Positions 47,254-57,184 of a DNA stretch of 64,000 nucleotides are shown piece by piece. The notes under the pieces were generated by a model. The model saw only the letters and a program-made list of their open reading frames with translations. It ran no database searches and was not told where the DNA came from. Numbering within the stretch: position 1 is the first letter of the stretch; each line of letters opens with the position of its first letter. Origin of the DNA: Acinetobacter kanungonis. Its GTDB lineage: Bacteria > Pseudomonadota > Gammaproteobacteria > Pseudomonadales > Moraxellaceae. The stretch lies in the NCBI RefSeq assembly GCF_009939195.1, contig NZ_JAACKC010000004.1, positions 186,001 through 250,000 on the forward strand, given 5' to 3'. A program made the position numbers and the translations under genes.

Positions 47254-50200
47254 ATGTCGACGCTTACCACCCTTAAACAGCTTCTCGCCGAGCGTATATT
47301 GATTATTGATGGTGCAATGGGCACCATGATTCAACGCCATAAGCTTGAAGAAGAAGATTATCGTGGTGAGCGTTTTGCCGATTGGGCACATGACCTAAAA
47401 GGCAACAATGACCTACTTGTGCTGACTCAGCCGCAAATTATTCAAGGCATTCACGAAGCCTACCTAGATGCTGGCGCTGACATTATTGAAACCAACAGCT
47501 TTAACGGCACACGCGTTTCCATGTCGGATTATCATATGGAAGATTTGGTTCCTGAGATTAACCGTGAAGCAGCACGTTTAGCCAAAGCCGCTTGTGAAAA
47601 ATATTCAACCCCAGACAAACCGCGTTTTGTGGCAGGTGTATTAGGCCCCACATCACGTACCTGCTCTATTTCACCCAATGTAAACGACCCTGCGTTCCGT
47701 AACATTACTTTTGATGAACTGAAAGAAAACTACATTGAAGCGACGCATGCGTTGATTGAAGGTGGTGCAGACATCATCCTGATTGAAACTGTATTTGATA
47801 CCTTGAACTGTAAAGCGGCAATCTTTGCAGTGAAAGAAGTGTTCAAGCAAATTGGTCGTGAACTGCCAATCATGATTTCAGGCACCATTACCGATGCCTC
47901 TGGTCGTACTTTAACGGGTCAAACTGCGGAAGCATTCTGGAACTCGGTACGTCATGGTGACTTGCTTTCGATTGGCTTTAACTGTGCGCTCGGTGCAGAC
48001 GCGATGCGTCCACATATTAAAACCATTGCCGATGTAGCCGATACTTTTGTTTCAGCACATCCAAATGCTGGCTTACCAAATGCCTTTGGTGAATATGACG
48101 AAACCCCTGAGCAAACCGCAGCCTTCTTAAAAGAGTTTGCTGAAAGTGGTTTGATTAACATTACAGGTGGTTGCTGTGGTACGACGCCTGACCATATTCG
48201 TGCCATTTACAATGCAGTAAAAGACATTAAACCGCGTCAGGTGCCTGAAACGATTCCTGCGTGCCGTTTAAGTGGTTTAGAACCATTTAATATTACTAAA
48301 GACTCACTATTCGTGAACGTCGGTGAACGTACCAACGTCACAGGTTCGAAAAAGTTCCTGCGTTTAATCCGTGAAGAAAACTTTGCCGAAGCTTTAGAAG
48401 TTGCCCAGCAACAGGTTGAAGCAGGCGCACAGATCATCGACATTAACATGGATGAAGGCATGCTCGATTCGCAAAATGCGATGGTGCATTTCCTCAATCT
48501 GGTTGCATCTGAGCCTGATATTTCACGTGTGCCAATCATGATTGACTCATCAAAATGGGAAATCATTGAAGCAGGCTTAAAATGTGTACAAGGTAAACCC
48601 GTTGTAAACTCTATTTCCCTGAAAGAAGGTTATGACGAGTTTGTCGAAAAAGCGCGTTTATGCCGTCAGTACGGTGCTGCGATCATCGTCATGGCCTTTG
48701 ATGAAACAGGTCAGGCCGATACTGCTGCACGCAAACGTGAAATCTGTAAGCGTTCTTATGATGTATTGGTCAATGACGTTGGCTTCCCTGCTGAAGATAT
48801 TATTTTTGACCCGAACGTGTTTGCTGTTGCTACGGGTATCGAAGAACACAATAACTACGGCGTTGACTTTATTGAAGCGACAGGCTGGATCAAACAGAAC
48901 TTACCGCATGCCATGATTTCAGGCGGTGTCTCTAACGTCTCCTTCTCTTTCCGTGGTAACGAGCCTGTGCGTGAAGCGATTCACTCGGTATTCCTTTACT
49001 ATGCCATCAAACAAGGCATGACCATGGGCATTGTGAACGCTGGTCAAATGGCGATTTATGATGACATTCCGCAAGAACTGAAAGATGCAGTTGAAGACGT
49101 TATTCTGAACCAGAACCAAGGCGAATCTGGTCAAAATGCAACAGAGAAATTACTCGAAGTTGCGGAAAAATTCCGTGGTCACAGTGGTGCGCAACGTGAA
49201 GCGGAAAACCTTGAATGGCGCAATGAATCGGTAGAAAAACGTCTTGAGTACGCACTGGTCAAAGGCATCACCACGTATATTGATGAAGATACCGAAGAAG
49301 CGCGTCTCAAAGCTAAGCGTCCTCTAGATGTGATTGAAGGCGCACTGATGGATGGTATGAACGTAGTCGGTGACTTGTTCGGTTCGGGCAAAATGTTCTT
49401 ACCACAAGTGGTGAAATCTGCACGTGTAATGAAGCAAGCCGTAGCATGGTTGAACCCGTACATCGAAGCTGAAAAAACAGGTAGCCAATCTAAAGGTAAA
49501 GTGTTGATGGCAACCGTAAAAGGTGACGTACACGATATTGGTAAAAACATCGTGGGCGTAGTCCTTGGTTGTAATGGTTACGACATTGTTGACCTTGGCG
49601 TGATGGTCCCATGTGAAAAAATCCTGCAAACCGCAATTGATGAGAAATGCGACATCATTGGTTTATCGGGTTTGATCACCCCATCTTTAGACGAAATGGT
49701 ATTTGTTGCCAAAGAAATGCAGCGCAAAGGCTTCAACATTCCATTGTTGATTGGTGGTGCAACCACCTCTAAAGCACATACCGCAGTCAAAATTGACCCG
49801 CAATATTCAAATGATGCTGTGATTTATGTGGCTGATGCTTCACGTGCTGTTGGTGTGGCAACCACCCTATTGTCTAAAGAAATGCGTGGCAACTTTATTG
49901 CCGAGCATCGTGCTGAATATGCCAAAATTCGTGAACGTTTAGCGAATAAACAGCCGAAAGCAGCGAAGCTCAGCTATGCAGATTCAGTTGAAAATGGCTT
50001 TAAGATTGATGACAACTATGTACCACCAAAGCCAAATGCTTTGGGTACACAAGTCATCACCAACTACCCATTGGCAACACTGGTTGAATATTTTGACTGG
50101 ACCCCATTCTTTATTTCTTGGAGCTTGGCGGGTAAATTCCCGAAAATCTTAGAAGATGAAGTGGTGGGTGAAGCTGCGACTGATTTGTACAATCAAGCGC

Positions 50201-50940
50201 AAGCGATGTTGAAAGACATTATCGAGAATAATCGTTTCGATGCGCGTGCGGTGTTTGGTCTATACCCTGCACAACGTACAGGTGCAGATACCGTCAGCGT
50301 GTTTGATGAGGCGGGGCAAACCGTTACGCATACTTTTGAGCATTTACGCCAGCAGTCTGACAAAGTGACAGGCAAACCAAACTTGTCTTTGGCGGACTAC
50401 ATTAAACCGACAACGACTGAGCAAGATTATTTGGGCGGCTTTACCGTGTCGATTTTCGGTGCGGAAGAATTGGCAAATGAATATAAAGCCAAAGGTGATG
50501 ACTACTCTGCGATTTTAGTGCAGTCATTGGCAGACCGTTTTGCTGAAGCTTTTGCAGAGCACTTACACGAGCGTATTCGTAAAGAGTTCTGGGGCTATAA
50601 AGCCGATGAAACCTTGAGTAATGAAGAACTGATTAAAGAGAAGTATGTCGGTATTCGTCCTGCGCCAGGCTACCCTGCTTGCCCTGAACATTCTGAAAAA
50701 GCGGCATTGTTCGACTGGTTAGGTTCTGAAGCGAAGATTGGTACCAAGTTGACTGAACACTTTGCGATGATGCCGCCTTCTTCCGTCAGTGGTTTCTATT
50801 ACTCACACCCTGAAAGTGAATACTTTAACGTGGGCAAGATTTCTCAAGATCAGCTTGAGGATTATGCGAAACGTAAGGGATGGTCACTGGATGTAGCGAA
50901 GCGTTGGTTAGCACCGAATTTGGATGACTCGATTGTTTAA
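47254..50940 (+). CDS. metH: Cobalamin-dependent methionine synthase
   Basis: A 1228-residue four-module enzyme of full length. The homocysteine domain (about 1-330) has zinc Cys residues in GFNCALGAD and [11 protein letters not shown]. The methyltetrahydrofolate domain (about 345-620) begins [16 protein letters not shown]. The cobalamin domain (about 640-890) has the [11 protein letters not shown] motif with the cobalt-ligating His. The SAM activation domain (about 910-1228) contains [12 protein letters not shown]. It methylates homocysteine to methionine. The frame opens 13 codons earlier, but the ATG at 47254 matches the family start. Confidence 0.97.
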   Translation: MSTLTTLKQLLAERILIIDGAMGTMIQRHKLEEEDYRGERFADWAHDLKGNNDLLVLTQPQIIQGIHEAYLDAGADIIETNSFNGTRVSMSDYHMEDLVPEINREAARLAKAACEKYSTPDKPRFVAGVLGPTSRTCSISPNVNDPAFRNITFDELKENYIEATHALIEGGADIILIETVFDTLNCKAAIFAVKEVFKQIGRELPIMISGTITDASGRTLTGQTAEAFWNSVRHGDLLSIGFNCALGADAMRPHIKTIADVADTFVSAHPNAGLPNAFGEYDETPEQTAAFLKEFAESGLINITGGCCGTTPDHIRAIYNAVKDIKPRQVPETIPACRLSGLEPFNITKDSLFVNVGERTNVTGSKKFLRLIREENFAEALEVAQQQVEAGAQIIDINMDEGMLDSQNAMVHFLNLVASEPDISRVPIMIDSSKWEIIEAGLKCVQGKPVVNSISLKEGYDEFVEKARLCRQYGAAIIVMAFDETGQADTAARKREICKRSYDVLVNDVGFPAEDIIFDPNVFAVATGIEEHNNYGVDFIEATGWIKQNLPHAMISGGVSNVSFSFRGNEPVREAIHSVFLYYAIKQGMTMGIVNAGQMAIYDDIPQELKDAVEDVILNQNQGESGQNATEKLLEVAEKFRGHSGAQREAENLEWRNESVEKRLEYALVKGITTYIDEDTEEARLKAKRPLDVIEGALMDGMNVVGDLFGSGKMFLPQVVKSARVMKQAVAWLNPYIEAEKTGSQSKGKVLMATVKGDVHDIGKNIVGVVLGCNGYDIVDLGVMVPCEKILQTAIDEKCDIIGLSGLITPSLDEMVFVAKEMQRKGFNIPLLIGGATTSKAHTAVKIDPQYSNDAVIYVADASRAVGVATTLLSKEMRGNFIAEHRAEYAKIRERLANKQPKAAKLSYADSVENGFKIDDNYVPPKPNALGTQVITNYPLATLVEYFDWTPFFISWSLAGKFPKILEDEVVGEAATDLYNQAQAMLKDIIENNRFDARAVFGLYPAQRTGADTVSVFDEAGQTVTHTFEHLRQQSDKVTGKPNLSLADYIKPTTTEQDYLGGFTVSIFGAEELANEYKAKGDDYSAILVQSLADRFAEAFAEHLHERIRKEFWGYKADETLSNEELIKEKYVGIRPAPGYPACPEHSEKAALFDWLGSEAKIGTKLTEHFAMMPPSSVSGFYYSHPESEYFNVGKISQDQLEDYAKRKGWSLDVAKRWLAPNLDDSIV

Positions 50941-50951
50941 TAAATTTATCA

Positions 50952-50985
50952 AAAGTGATCTTCTTTTATTAAAGGAGATCACTTT
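50952..50985 (+). terminator. Terminator of metH
   Basis: Stem AAAGTGATCT / AGATCACTTT extended by TTT/AAA pairs. The left copy of the 13-bp island repeat lies within it. Confidence 0.8.
50956..50968. repeat. Left copy of a 13-bp direct repeat flanking the Ago-SIR2 island
   Basis: TGATCTTCTTTTA, identical to 54113-54125 and in the same orientation. It overlaps the metH terminator. Confidence 0.5.
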
Positions 50986-51017
50986 GGGTACTCTTTTTCA
51001 ATTAACTAGACATAATT

Positions 51018-52088
51018 TTAAAATGGTAAGCTTGAATCTTCTTGATAATATTGATTAAAGAAATCCAGATTAAGATTCTCAAAAAAATCCTTAGCAAATG
51101 CATTAACGAAAATTAATCTATTTTTTTCAATATTTTCTGATAAAAACTTTTCTCGAACAGATTTTTCATAGTCCTGCCCTAAATTATCAGGTGCAATTAT
51201 TATTAATTTTATTAATTTTCTTTGTATAAGAGATTGCTGTATAAGACGATTTATATGATCATCATTAAAGCTATACCCTATAATAACTATGAATTTCAGA
51301 TTCTCATGTAATGAATATTTCCTCAACTCATATAAGTTAAACAAATATGGATCTAAAGATCTAAGTTTTACAGCTGTGCCAAAAATTACTTGTGGATCAT
51401 CTTTAATGGGGGTTTCTGAATATTTAGGTAAACCAGAATCTTGCTTTTCCCAATCAATAGAACCATGTAGTTTATATAAATATGCATCGGGAATTTCATC
51501 CTCAGGCAAATCATCAAAACGAAGTGATGACCATTCATAAGTTTCAGGTGAAATACCAGTTTCAATGCGCATATTAGAAATGGAAAATGCTTTTTCTACA
51601 CATATGTCATAATTCAAACTAAAAATTCGTATAGAGGAGTTTATCTCAGCAGAAAGTCTTCCTATATTTGAAAAATATTTTGATTTTCTATAATCATTCA
51701 AAGTTACCCATGAAAATAATAACTCTCTAATTCTTTCATCTAACTTTCTTACATTCTCAAAATCCGCCCCAGAAGTTTTTAAAAAATGTTGAGACCAAGT
51801 ACCAATATAAGGGTAAAGTATATTATCCTCTTGTAGGTTAAGTGCCTCTATAACATTCAGTATTTCCTCAATACTAACTGATATATTAGGAGCATAACTC
51901 TTTAGCCCACGTTGGAAAACAATCGCACTTTTAAAGAAAGAATATAGTTTCTTAAGTTCATCATCATTTTTAATTTTTTCTTCAAAGTCAGTAACCATCT
52001 TATATGCTGTTGGAATTCCCGCATCAATACTACTACCTGCCCCCAAAATAAAAAGGAGTGTATTATCTTTAAAATAATCTTTATTCAT
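51018..52088 (-). CDS. SIR2-family NADase effector associated with Argonaute
   Basis: A 356-residue stand-alone SIR2-like protein. The NAD-binding loop is FILGAGSSIDAGIPT (GAGSS at 16-20). The active-site region is SLNYD (157-161, catalytic Asn159 and Asp161), KLHGS with His208, and the late IIGYSFNDDHINRLI. These are the motifs of defence SIR2 proteins that hydrolyse NAD+ to kill or arrest infected cells. It has no APAZ-sized extension. Its ATG follows the Argonaute stop TAA with no gap and without its own ribosome site, so the two are translationally coupled. Composition is much more AT-rich than metH next to it. Confidence 0.85.
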   Translation of the reverse strand: MNKDYFKDNTLLFILGAGSSIDAGIPTAYKMVTDFEEKIKNDDELKKLYSFFKSAIVFQRGLKSYAPNISVSIEEILNVIEALNLQEDNILYPYIGTWSQHFLKTSGADFENVRKLDERIRELLFSWVTLNDYRKSKYFSNIGRLSAEINSSIRIFSLNYDICVEKAFSISNMRIETGISPETYEWSSLRFDDLPEDEIPDAYLYKLHGSIDWEKQDSGLPKYSETPIKDDPQVIFGTAVKLRSLDPYLFNLYELRKYSLHENLKFIVIIGYSFNDDHINRLIQQSLIQRKLIKLIIIAPDNLGQDYEKSVREKFLSENIEKNRLIFVNAFAKDFFENLNLDFFNQYYQEDSSLPF

Positions 52089-53948
52089 TTACAAAAACCA
52101 TGGGCTAGAAGTTTTAAGATTAGGCAACTCTTTAAAATTATTTACAAATCCATTCTCATGCACATAATATATAAAATTAGCAATATTCTTTGAATATACT
52201 AAGGTAATAGGCAATGAATTTGTTTTAAATCCATGCCAATTTGCACTTGATAATTTAAAGATATCTTCCAATAAACTCTTCATTAAAATATCTTTCGGAC
52301 TGTGCAATATCTCGACATCAATTGGTTTAGATGGACGATTAGTATAAATATTTTCATTACAATGCCCATCCGTCCAAACTAGGTATTTTTTATGATTTAA
52401 TTTTATACAAACACCTTTAGCTACTACACAATCATTTCTTCCTGAAAAACCAATGTATTTATTAGATTTATTCAGTTTCATTATCACTAAATCAGCCCTA
52501 TCATTAAATATAGCCTTAATAATACCGCTCAACTTTCTTATATCATAATTACTTATTTTATTAGTAAGATGGAAAACTACTTGCTTATAACTATCTAGAT
52601 TTGAAGACTCTTTCAGTGTAATTAAATTTTTCTCAATATCTAAAAAATAATCATCTTTCTCCTCAGCGTGAGCCAATGTCATTGAAGAACTAAAAACTCC
52701 TGAAGAATTTGTACACATTGCATATGCATGAAAAACTGTTTTGGTATCATTTATTTGTTTATGGCTAGTTCCAATACCAATTATTAGACTATCCTTATCA
52801 TCAGATCTGTTAGTGACGCTCCACGGAATTCCATTAGCTTTACAAAAAATCTGTAAAGCCACATTCGAAATACTATATTTTAAAGTATTCTCATTAGAAA
52901 GTTTATCACTATATAAGAATTGTGATCCAGCTCCATATTTCAAGCAAAGTAATTTAATAGCAGTATAAAACTGACTAGACTTATACTCTTCCCTTCCATG
53001 CAAACAAATAATCAAAAATGCATTTTTATCTTTTTTTAAAATATTTTCTTCAATGGTTATTAAATTACTTAACAAATCACCATTTAACTCATGTTTTTGC
53101 ACATTATCTTTAGAAACATCCATATTAAAAAACTTCTTCATACCTGAAAAATAATTTTTAAACAAATCTCCTATCAATGCCTTATAAACATTACGTGCAA
53201 AATTAACATTTCTCTCATCAAACAAGAAATAAAAATTTTTATTATCAGCAAAACGTATTTTATCTGGATAATTTCTAATCAAGTCAATATTTGATAAAGT
53301 CTCGATTCTACCATTACTATAAAAACAATTATCCAATAAAGAACAATTCTTAGAATACCATTTTTTTATTATTCTTATCCCAATTTTTTTTAAAATTTCA
53401 TCTACAGAATTTTCAAAATTTCTTTCAATAAATTCTCGTATATTCTTATTTTGAAATCCATTTACCTTTCCATTGTTTGTTAAAGAAAAAGATAACTTTT
53501 GGACTTGTGTAAAATTCACGCAATCGGCTGATTTTTTAAATTGAAAATCTATTAATAAACCAAACTTTCTATCTATTTCAATATATTCAGGTTGAATTGT
53601 AATACCTTGATTTCCAAATATATTGGATTTTATTTTTATAAAAAATTTAAGCTTGTTCTTTTCAAAATTTTCGAATTCTTCATAAAAATTAGTAGCTCTA
53701 ATTAATTGAGATATATACCACAATGTTAAGTATGGATTTTCTAAACTTGAAAGAGTCTTTTTGTGAAACCCATTTTGATTAGTCATTGAGACTTCATATA
53801 ACTTTTTACTTGTTTCTTCTATTAAATTTACAAGCCGCGAATTTTCAATTGTTAATTTTTTTTCATCATTATCATTAACTTCTCTAAAGAAAAGATTTAA
53901 TTCAAAGTTTTGTTCTTCTAACTCAAAAAAATTAATTTCTATATTCAT
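52089..53948 (-). CDS. Prokaryotic Argonaute (MID-PIWI), catalytically inactive
   Basis: A 619-residue protein. Residues 1 to about 300 look like an N/L1/L2-type half, including GLLIDFQFKKS and VQKLSFSL (130-157), with no obvious full PAZ domain. The MID domain is about 305-380 with SSQFYTAIKLLCLKYGAGSQ (Gln343) and Lys370 in CKANGIPW, the guide 5'-end pocket. The PIWI domain is about 385-610 with LIIGIGTSH, VVFHLTNKIS, SANWHGF and SLPITLVYS. The Asp expected after GI is Gly393, and the Asp of the RDG position is absent, so target slicing is not expected. It is the first gene of a two-gene operon with the SIR2 effector. Classification lies between long-B Argonautes and an APAZ-fused short form. 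Confidence 0.83.
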   Translation of the reverse strand: MNIEINFFELEEQNFELNLFFREVNDNDEKKLTIENSRLVNLIEETSKKLYEVSMTNQNGFHKKTLSSLENPYLTLWYISQLIRATNFYEEFENFEKNKLKFFIKIKSNIFGNQGITIQPEYIEIDRKFGLLIDFQFKKSADCVNFTQVQKLSFSLTNNGKVNGFQNKNIREFIERNFENSVDEILKKIGIRIIKKWYSKNCSLLDNCFYSNGRIETLSNIDLIRNYPDKIRFADNKNFYFLFDERNVNFARNVYKALIGDLFKNYFSGMKKFFNMDVSKDNVQKHELNGDLLSNLITIEENILKKDKNAFLIICLHGREEYKSSQFYTAIKLLCLKYGAGSQFLYSDKLSNENTLKYSISNVALQIFCKANGIPWSVTNRSDDKDSLIIGIGTSHKQINDTKTVFHAYAMCTNSSGVFSSSMTLAHAEEKDDYFLDIEKNLITLKESSNLDSYKQVVFHLTNKISNYDIRKLSGIIKAIFNDRADLVIMKLNKSNKYIGFSGRNDCVVAKGVCIKLNHKKYLVWTDGHCNENIYTNRPSKPIDVEILHSPKDILMKSLLEDIFKLSSANWHGFKTNSLPITLVYSKNIANFIYYVHENGFVNNFKELPNLKTSSPWFL

Positions 53949-54176
53949 AATCTCATTATTTAAAGTAATAGCTAATAAAATTATGCATGTTTTTTAAACA
54001 ATTACAACTTTAAGTTGACTCAAGTCTCTTCTATTAAAAATAAAGTCTATTATTCCTTTGTATGTATAGCCTCCCTTAGCACTTATTCTCATCCACTAGA
54101 CTCAAATTTATATGATCTTCTTTTAAGAATCTTGGCATAATATCTGCCAGAGAATAACAATGCACGAAACATCATC
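53949..54176. promoter_or_regulatory. Promoter region of the Argonaute operon
   Basis: On the - strand a candidate promoter is TTGTAA (54007-54002), a 16-base spacer, then CATAAT (53985-53980), 32 bases before the ATG. A 13-bp palindrome CAACTT-T-AAGTTG at 54005-54017 overlaps the -35, followed by a second near-palindrome, GACTCAAGTC. These could be an operator. The ribosome site (GAG, 4-5 nt from the ATG) is weak. Confidence 0.45.
54113..54125. repeat. Right copy of the 13-bp direct repeat
   Basis: TGATCTTCTTTTA, identical to 50956-50968, located between the Argonaute promoter and the next gene. Confidence 0.5.
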
Positions 54177-54380
54177 ATGAACAGCACTCAACTCTTACTC
54201 GGTGTGATCTTTAGCTCAATTGGTTTAGGCTATTTTCTCTATGGCAAAAAACAAAAAATGACCGTACCATTTGTTGCTGGTCTGGTTCTAATGGTTTTCC
54301 CTTATTTTATAGAAAGTAATCTCTTGCTGAGTGGCATTGGGATTCTGCTGTCTGTCATTCCCTATTTTTTACGTTTTTAA
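54177..54380 (+). CDS. Small integral membrane protein
   Basis: A 67-residue, highly hydrophobic protein with about two to three short helices separated by the basic loop YGKKQKM. Similar small proteins occur throughout Acinetobacter and are sometimes labelled amino acid transport protein, without evidence that I know of. It overlaps the end of the facing gene by 4 bases. It marks the return to ordinary base composition after the Argonaute island. Confidence 0.72.
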   Translation: MNSTQLLLGVIFSSIGLGYFLYGKKQKMTVPFVAGLVLMVFPYFIESNLLLSGIGILLSVIPYFLRF

Positions 54381-54844
54381 TGCGATTGAGCTGTTTCAAG
54401 TGATGCAAATTGAATGTCGACCACATTCCAGTGATGCATCATCTCACGTAAAAATACAAAGTAAACCAGACTGAATACCCCCTGTTCCGCCACTTTACAA
54501 ACATAATATTCCCGACGCTCGATAAACTCGTTAAAGCCGCTTTCAAGCTGGACTCTATCTATACTGTGCTGATTCGGAAAAAATAAGGTTAAAACTTGCT
54601 GAAATAAAGCATCCGCACTGATTGCCATTTTAGGGAGGGTATACTGAATGGGAACAGATTCTAGTATTTCTTCAATCACATAAATCATCAGCTCAATTGC
54701 AAGTACATCCAGCACCCCATGCCGCATACTGTTCGACTGAATAAAGCCTAAACCTTTATCGACCTGAAAATGCTGCCCGTCTATGTCGAAACTGAGCTGC
54801 TCCAAGCCTAAAGAAAATTTGATTGCAACCTCAGGACTGTTCAT
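54377..54844 (-). CDS. Hypothetical protein
   Basis: A 155-residue soluble protein, helical in appearance, with no family recognised. An ATG at 54853 directly abuts GGAGG with no spacing, so the ATG at 54844 (9 nt after GGAGG) is the likely start. It faces the small membrane protein gene and overlaps its end by 4 bases. Confidence 0.65.
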   Translation of the reverse strand: MNSPEVAIKFSLGLEQLSFDIDGQHFQVDKGLGFIQSNSMRHGVLDVLAIELMIYVIEEILESVPIQYTLPKMAISADALFQQVLTLFFPNQHSIDRVQLESGFNEFIERREYYVCKVAEQGVFSLVYFVFLREMMHHWNVVDIQFASLETAQSH

Positions 54845-54999
54845 AGCCGTCATCCTCCAAAACTAAAGCGCGTAAACAGCTTGAATATCCGACTTCTTTT
54901 ATCATGGCTGAACCCTACTTATTTCTTTCTTAGGGAAATACAAGGGACTATCAAAGAAATCTCTTAAGCATGTCATTGAAACCTATGCAAAAGCAAAAA

Positions 55000-55034
55000 A
55001 CGCGCTATCTTCCTTATCTCATAAGATAGCGCGT
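55000..55034 (-). terminator. Terminator of the MFS gene
   Basis: Perfect stem ACGCGCTATCTT / AAGATAGCGCGT followed on the - strand by six T. Confidence 0.9.
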
Positions 55035-55062
55035 CTGTACGTAAAGTTCTGCTGTAATCGGT

Positions 55063-56283
55063 TTAGTTTGCTTGGGTCTTCGGTAAAAATGCCGTCGCAA
55101 AACCAAGTAAGGGCAATAACGAACACACGCCAAACACCCATTCAATGCCTTTCAAGTCTGCCAAATAGCCCAGCCCTGCTGCGGCAATCCCGCTCACGCC
55201 AAACATTAAGCCAAACATTAAACCTGCAATCATGCCGACTCGACCCGGTACAGCTTCTTGTGCATATACCACCATGGCAGCAAAGGCAGAAGACATGACT
55301 AAGCCAATAATCACTGACAAGATAGTCGTCCAAAATAGATTGGCAAAGGGCATCATTAAAGCGAATGGTGCCATGCCGACAAAAGACATCCAAATGACCG
55401 CTTTACGTCCAATTTTGTCGCCAATCGGTCCACCTGCAAAAGTCCCCAATGCCACCGCAGCCAAGAAGGCAAACAAATGTAACTGTGCCGATTGCAGACT
55501 GATCTGGAATTTATGCATCAGGTAAAAGGTAAAGTAGTTACTGATACTGGCGATATAGGTAAATTTGGCGAACATCAACACGCAAATGGTCGAGAGTGCG
55601 ATGATCAACTGACGTCCATGCAATTTGCTTTGCACCTGATGTGCCTTGGCAGCCAATTGTTTTTTGCTGTGACTGATACTCCACTGACTCACACCAAACA
55701 ACACCCAAATGGCAAGTAACGCAAACACAATCAGCAATGCCACCGCATGTTGTCCAAACGGGACAATAATCAATGCCGCCAGCAAAGGTCCAATTGCAGT
55801 GCCTGTATTACCACCCACCTGAAAGGTCGATTGTGCCGTACCAAAACGCCCGCCCGATGCCATACGCGCCACACGCGAAGCTTCTGGATGAAAGGTCGAT
55901 GACCCCACTCCAATTAACGCCGATGCCATCAACAGCACCATAAAATTCGGGGAAAATGCCAACAACAAAATACCGCTAAAAGTCACCACCATGCCGAGAG
56001 GCAATAAATACGGTTTGGGATGTTTATCGGTATACAGTCCAATCCACGGTTGCAGCAGCGAGGCGGTAATTTGATAGACCAATGAAATGAGCCCAACTTG
56101 AGCAAAACTCAGCGAGAAATTGGTTTTCAGCATCGGATAAATGGCTGGCAGAACGGCTTGAATCAAGTCATTCAGTAAATGTGCCAGTGCCACCGCACCG
56201 ACGATTTTCACAATCATCCCTTGTGGCTGAAGACTTGCCACAGCTTCATCCATGCTTTCCTTCGCCTGTATTGAAGACGTCAT
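55063..56283 (-). CDS. MFS exporter, Fsr (fosmidomycin resistance)-like
   Basis: A 406-residue 12-helix major facilitator. AHLLNDLIQAVLPAIYPMLK and VGSSTFHPEASRVARMASGGRFGTAQSTFQVGGNTGTAIGPLL are characteristic of the Fsr subfamily, known in E. coli for fosmidomycin efflux. The loop GLYTDKHPKP and GGPIGDKIGRKAV are the two MFS motif-A copies. It is divergent from an AraC-type regulator gene with about 100 bases between the starts, which probably controls it. The natural substrate is unknown. Confidence 0.88.
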   Translation of the reverse strand: MTSSIQAKESMDEAVASLQPQGMIVKIVGAVALAHLLNDLIQAVLPAIYPMLKTNFSLSFAQVGLISLVYQITASLLQPWIGLYTDKHPKPYLLPLGMVVTFSGILLLAFSPNFMVLLMASALIGVGSSTFHPEASRVARMASGGRFGTAQSTFQVGGNTGTAIGPLLAALIIVPFGQHAVALLIVFALLAIWVLFGVSQWSISHSKKQLAAKAHQVQSKLHGRQLIIALSTICVLMFAKFTYIASISNYFTFYLMHKFQISLQSAQLHLFAFLAAVALGTFAGGPIGDKIGRKAVIWMSFVGMAPFALMMPFANLFWTTILSVIIGLVMSSAFAAMVVYAQEAVPGRVGMIAGLMFGLMFGVSGIAAAGLGYLADLKGIEWVFGVCSLLPLLGFATAFLPKTQAN

Positions 56284-56379
56284 AGCTGAAAAACTCCAAT
56301 CATTGATATTTCAACTAATATTGTAAAATGTCATTCATAAGGTTATCTTCCAATAATCCCTGTCTAAGTGACAATTTTC

Positions 56380-57168
56380 ATGCACATTTCAGATTCACTG
56401 ATTGAAACGGAAATGTCCGAACTGGTGATTGGACTTTCCTCTGAACATACTTATCGCGAAATTACCCCTGCCCATCACCATTCACGGGCCCAGTTTCTGT
56501 ATGCTTCGACAGGAATTATTCAGGTCTTTACCCCCAATCATGTCTGGCTGATTCCACCGATGTGTGCACTATGGATTCCCGCCTATGTGGAACATAGCGT
56601 CATTTCTTTAAGTCGGGTCAAAATGAATACCGCTCTGGTGGAAGCGCAAGCGGCATCAGTCTTGGGTCAACAGTGTTTTATTATTCGGGTCAGCAAGTTG
56701 TTGCATGAACTGCTGATTCGTTTAAATGCGATTGAGCACATTCCGACCTCCGAATTACTCAGCTCTGATGAGCTTTCTCATGCCATACAAATTCTAATTT
56801 TTGATGAAATACAGAAAGCCAATTCGTTGCCGATTCAGATCCCATGGCCGCAAGACAAACGCCTGATGAGTATCTGCCAAGCGCTGTTACAGGCACCACA
56901 ACAGCATAAGGACTTAAGCACATGGGCAGATGAAATTGGCACCAGTGCCAGAACCTTGATGCGCATGTTTCAGAAGGAAACGGGGCTGTCCTATCGGGCA
57001 TGGTTGCAGCAAATGCACATTGCCCAAGCCTTGAGTAAAATTGCCAGTGGTCAGTCGATTGCCCAGATCTCGGAATCACTGGGTTATACCAACCCCAGTG
57101 CCTTTAGTGCCATGTTTAAGCGGCATTTGGGACAAACACCGCAGCAATTTAAATATAAAGAGGAATAA
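56380..57168 (+). CDS. AraC family transcriptional regulator
   Basis: A 262-residue regulator. The N-terminal cupin-like sensor domain has HHHSRAQFLYASTGII and the LIPPMCALWIPAYVEHSV segment. The C-terminal DNA-binding domain carries two helix-turn-helix units, ELSTWADEIGTSARTLMRMFQKETG-like (about 185-205) and SIAQISESLGYTNPSAFSAMFKRHLGQTPQQF. The frame opens four codons earlier at a GTG; the ATG at 56380 is used. It is divergent from the Fsr-like exporter and likely controls it. Confidence 0.88.
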   Translation: MHISDSLIETEMSELVIGLSSEHTYREITPAHHHSRAQFLYASTGIIQVFTPNHVWLIPPMCALWIPAYVEHSVISLSRVKMNTALVEAQAASVLGQQCFIIRVSKLLHELLIRLNAIEHIPTSELLSSDELSHAIQILIFDEIQKANSLPIQIPWPQDKRLMSICQALLQAPQQHKDLSTWADEIGTSARTLMRMFQKETGLSYRAWLQQMHIAQALSKIASGQSIAQISESLGYTNPSAFSAMFKRHLGQTPQQFKYKEE

Positions 57169-57184
57169 ATTAGCAACCAAGGAC

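Noticed and set aside
51018..53948. Classical SPARSA pair (SIR2-APAZ plus short Argonaute)
   Set aside because: The SIR2 protein is too short for an APAZ domain and the Argonaute is longer than the usual short type, so the label is not used as such.
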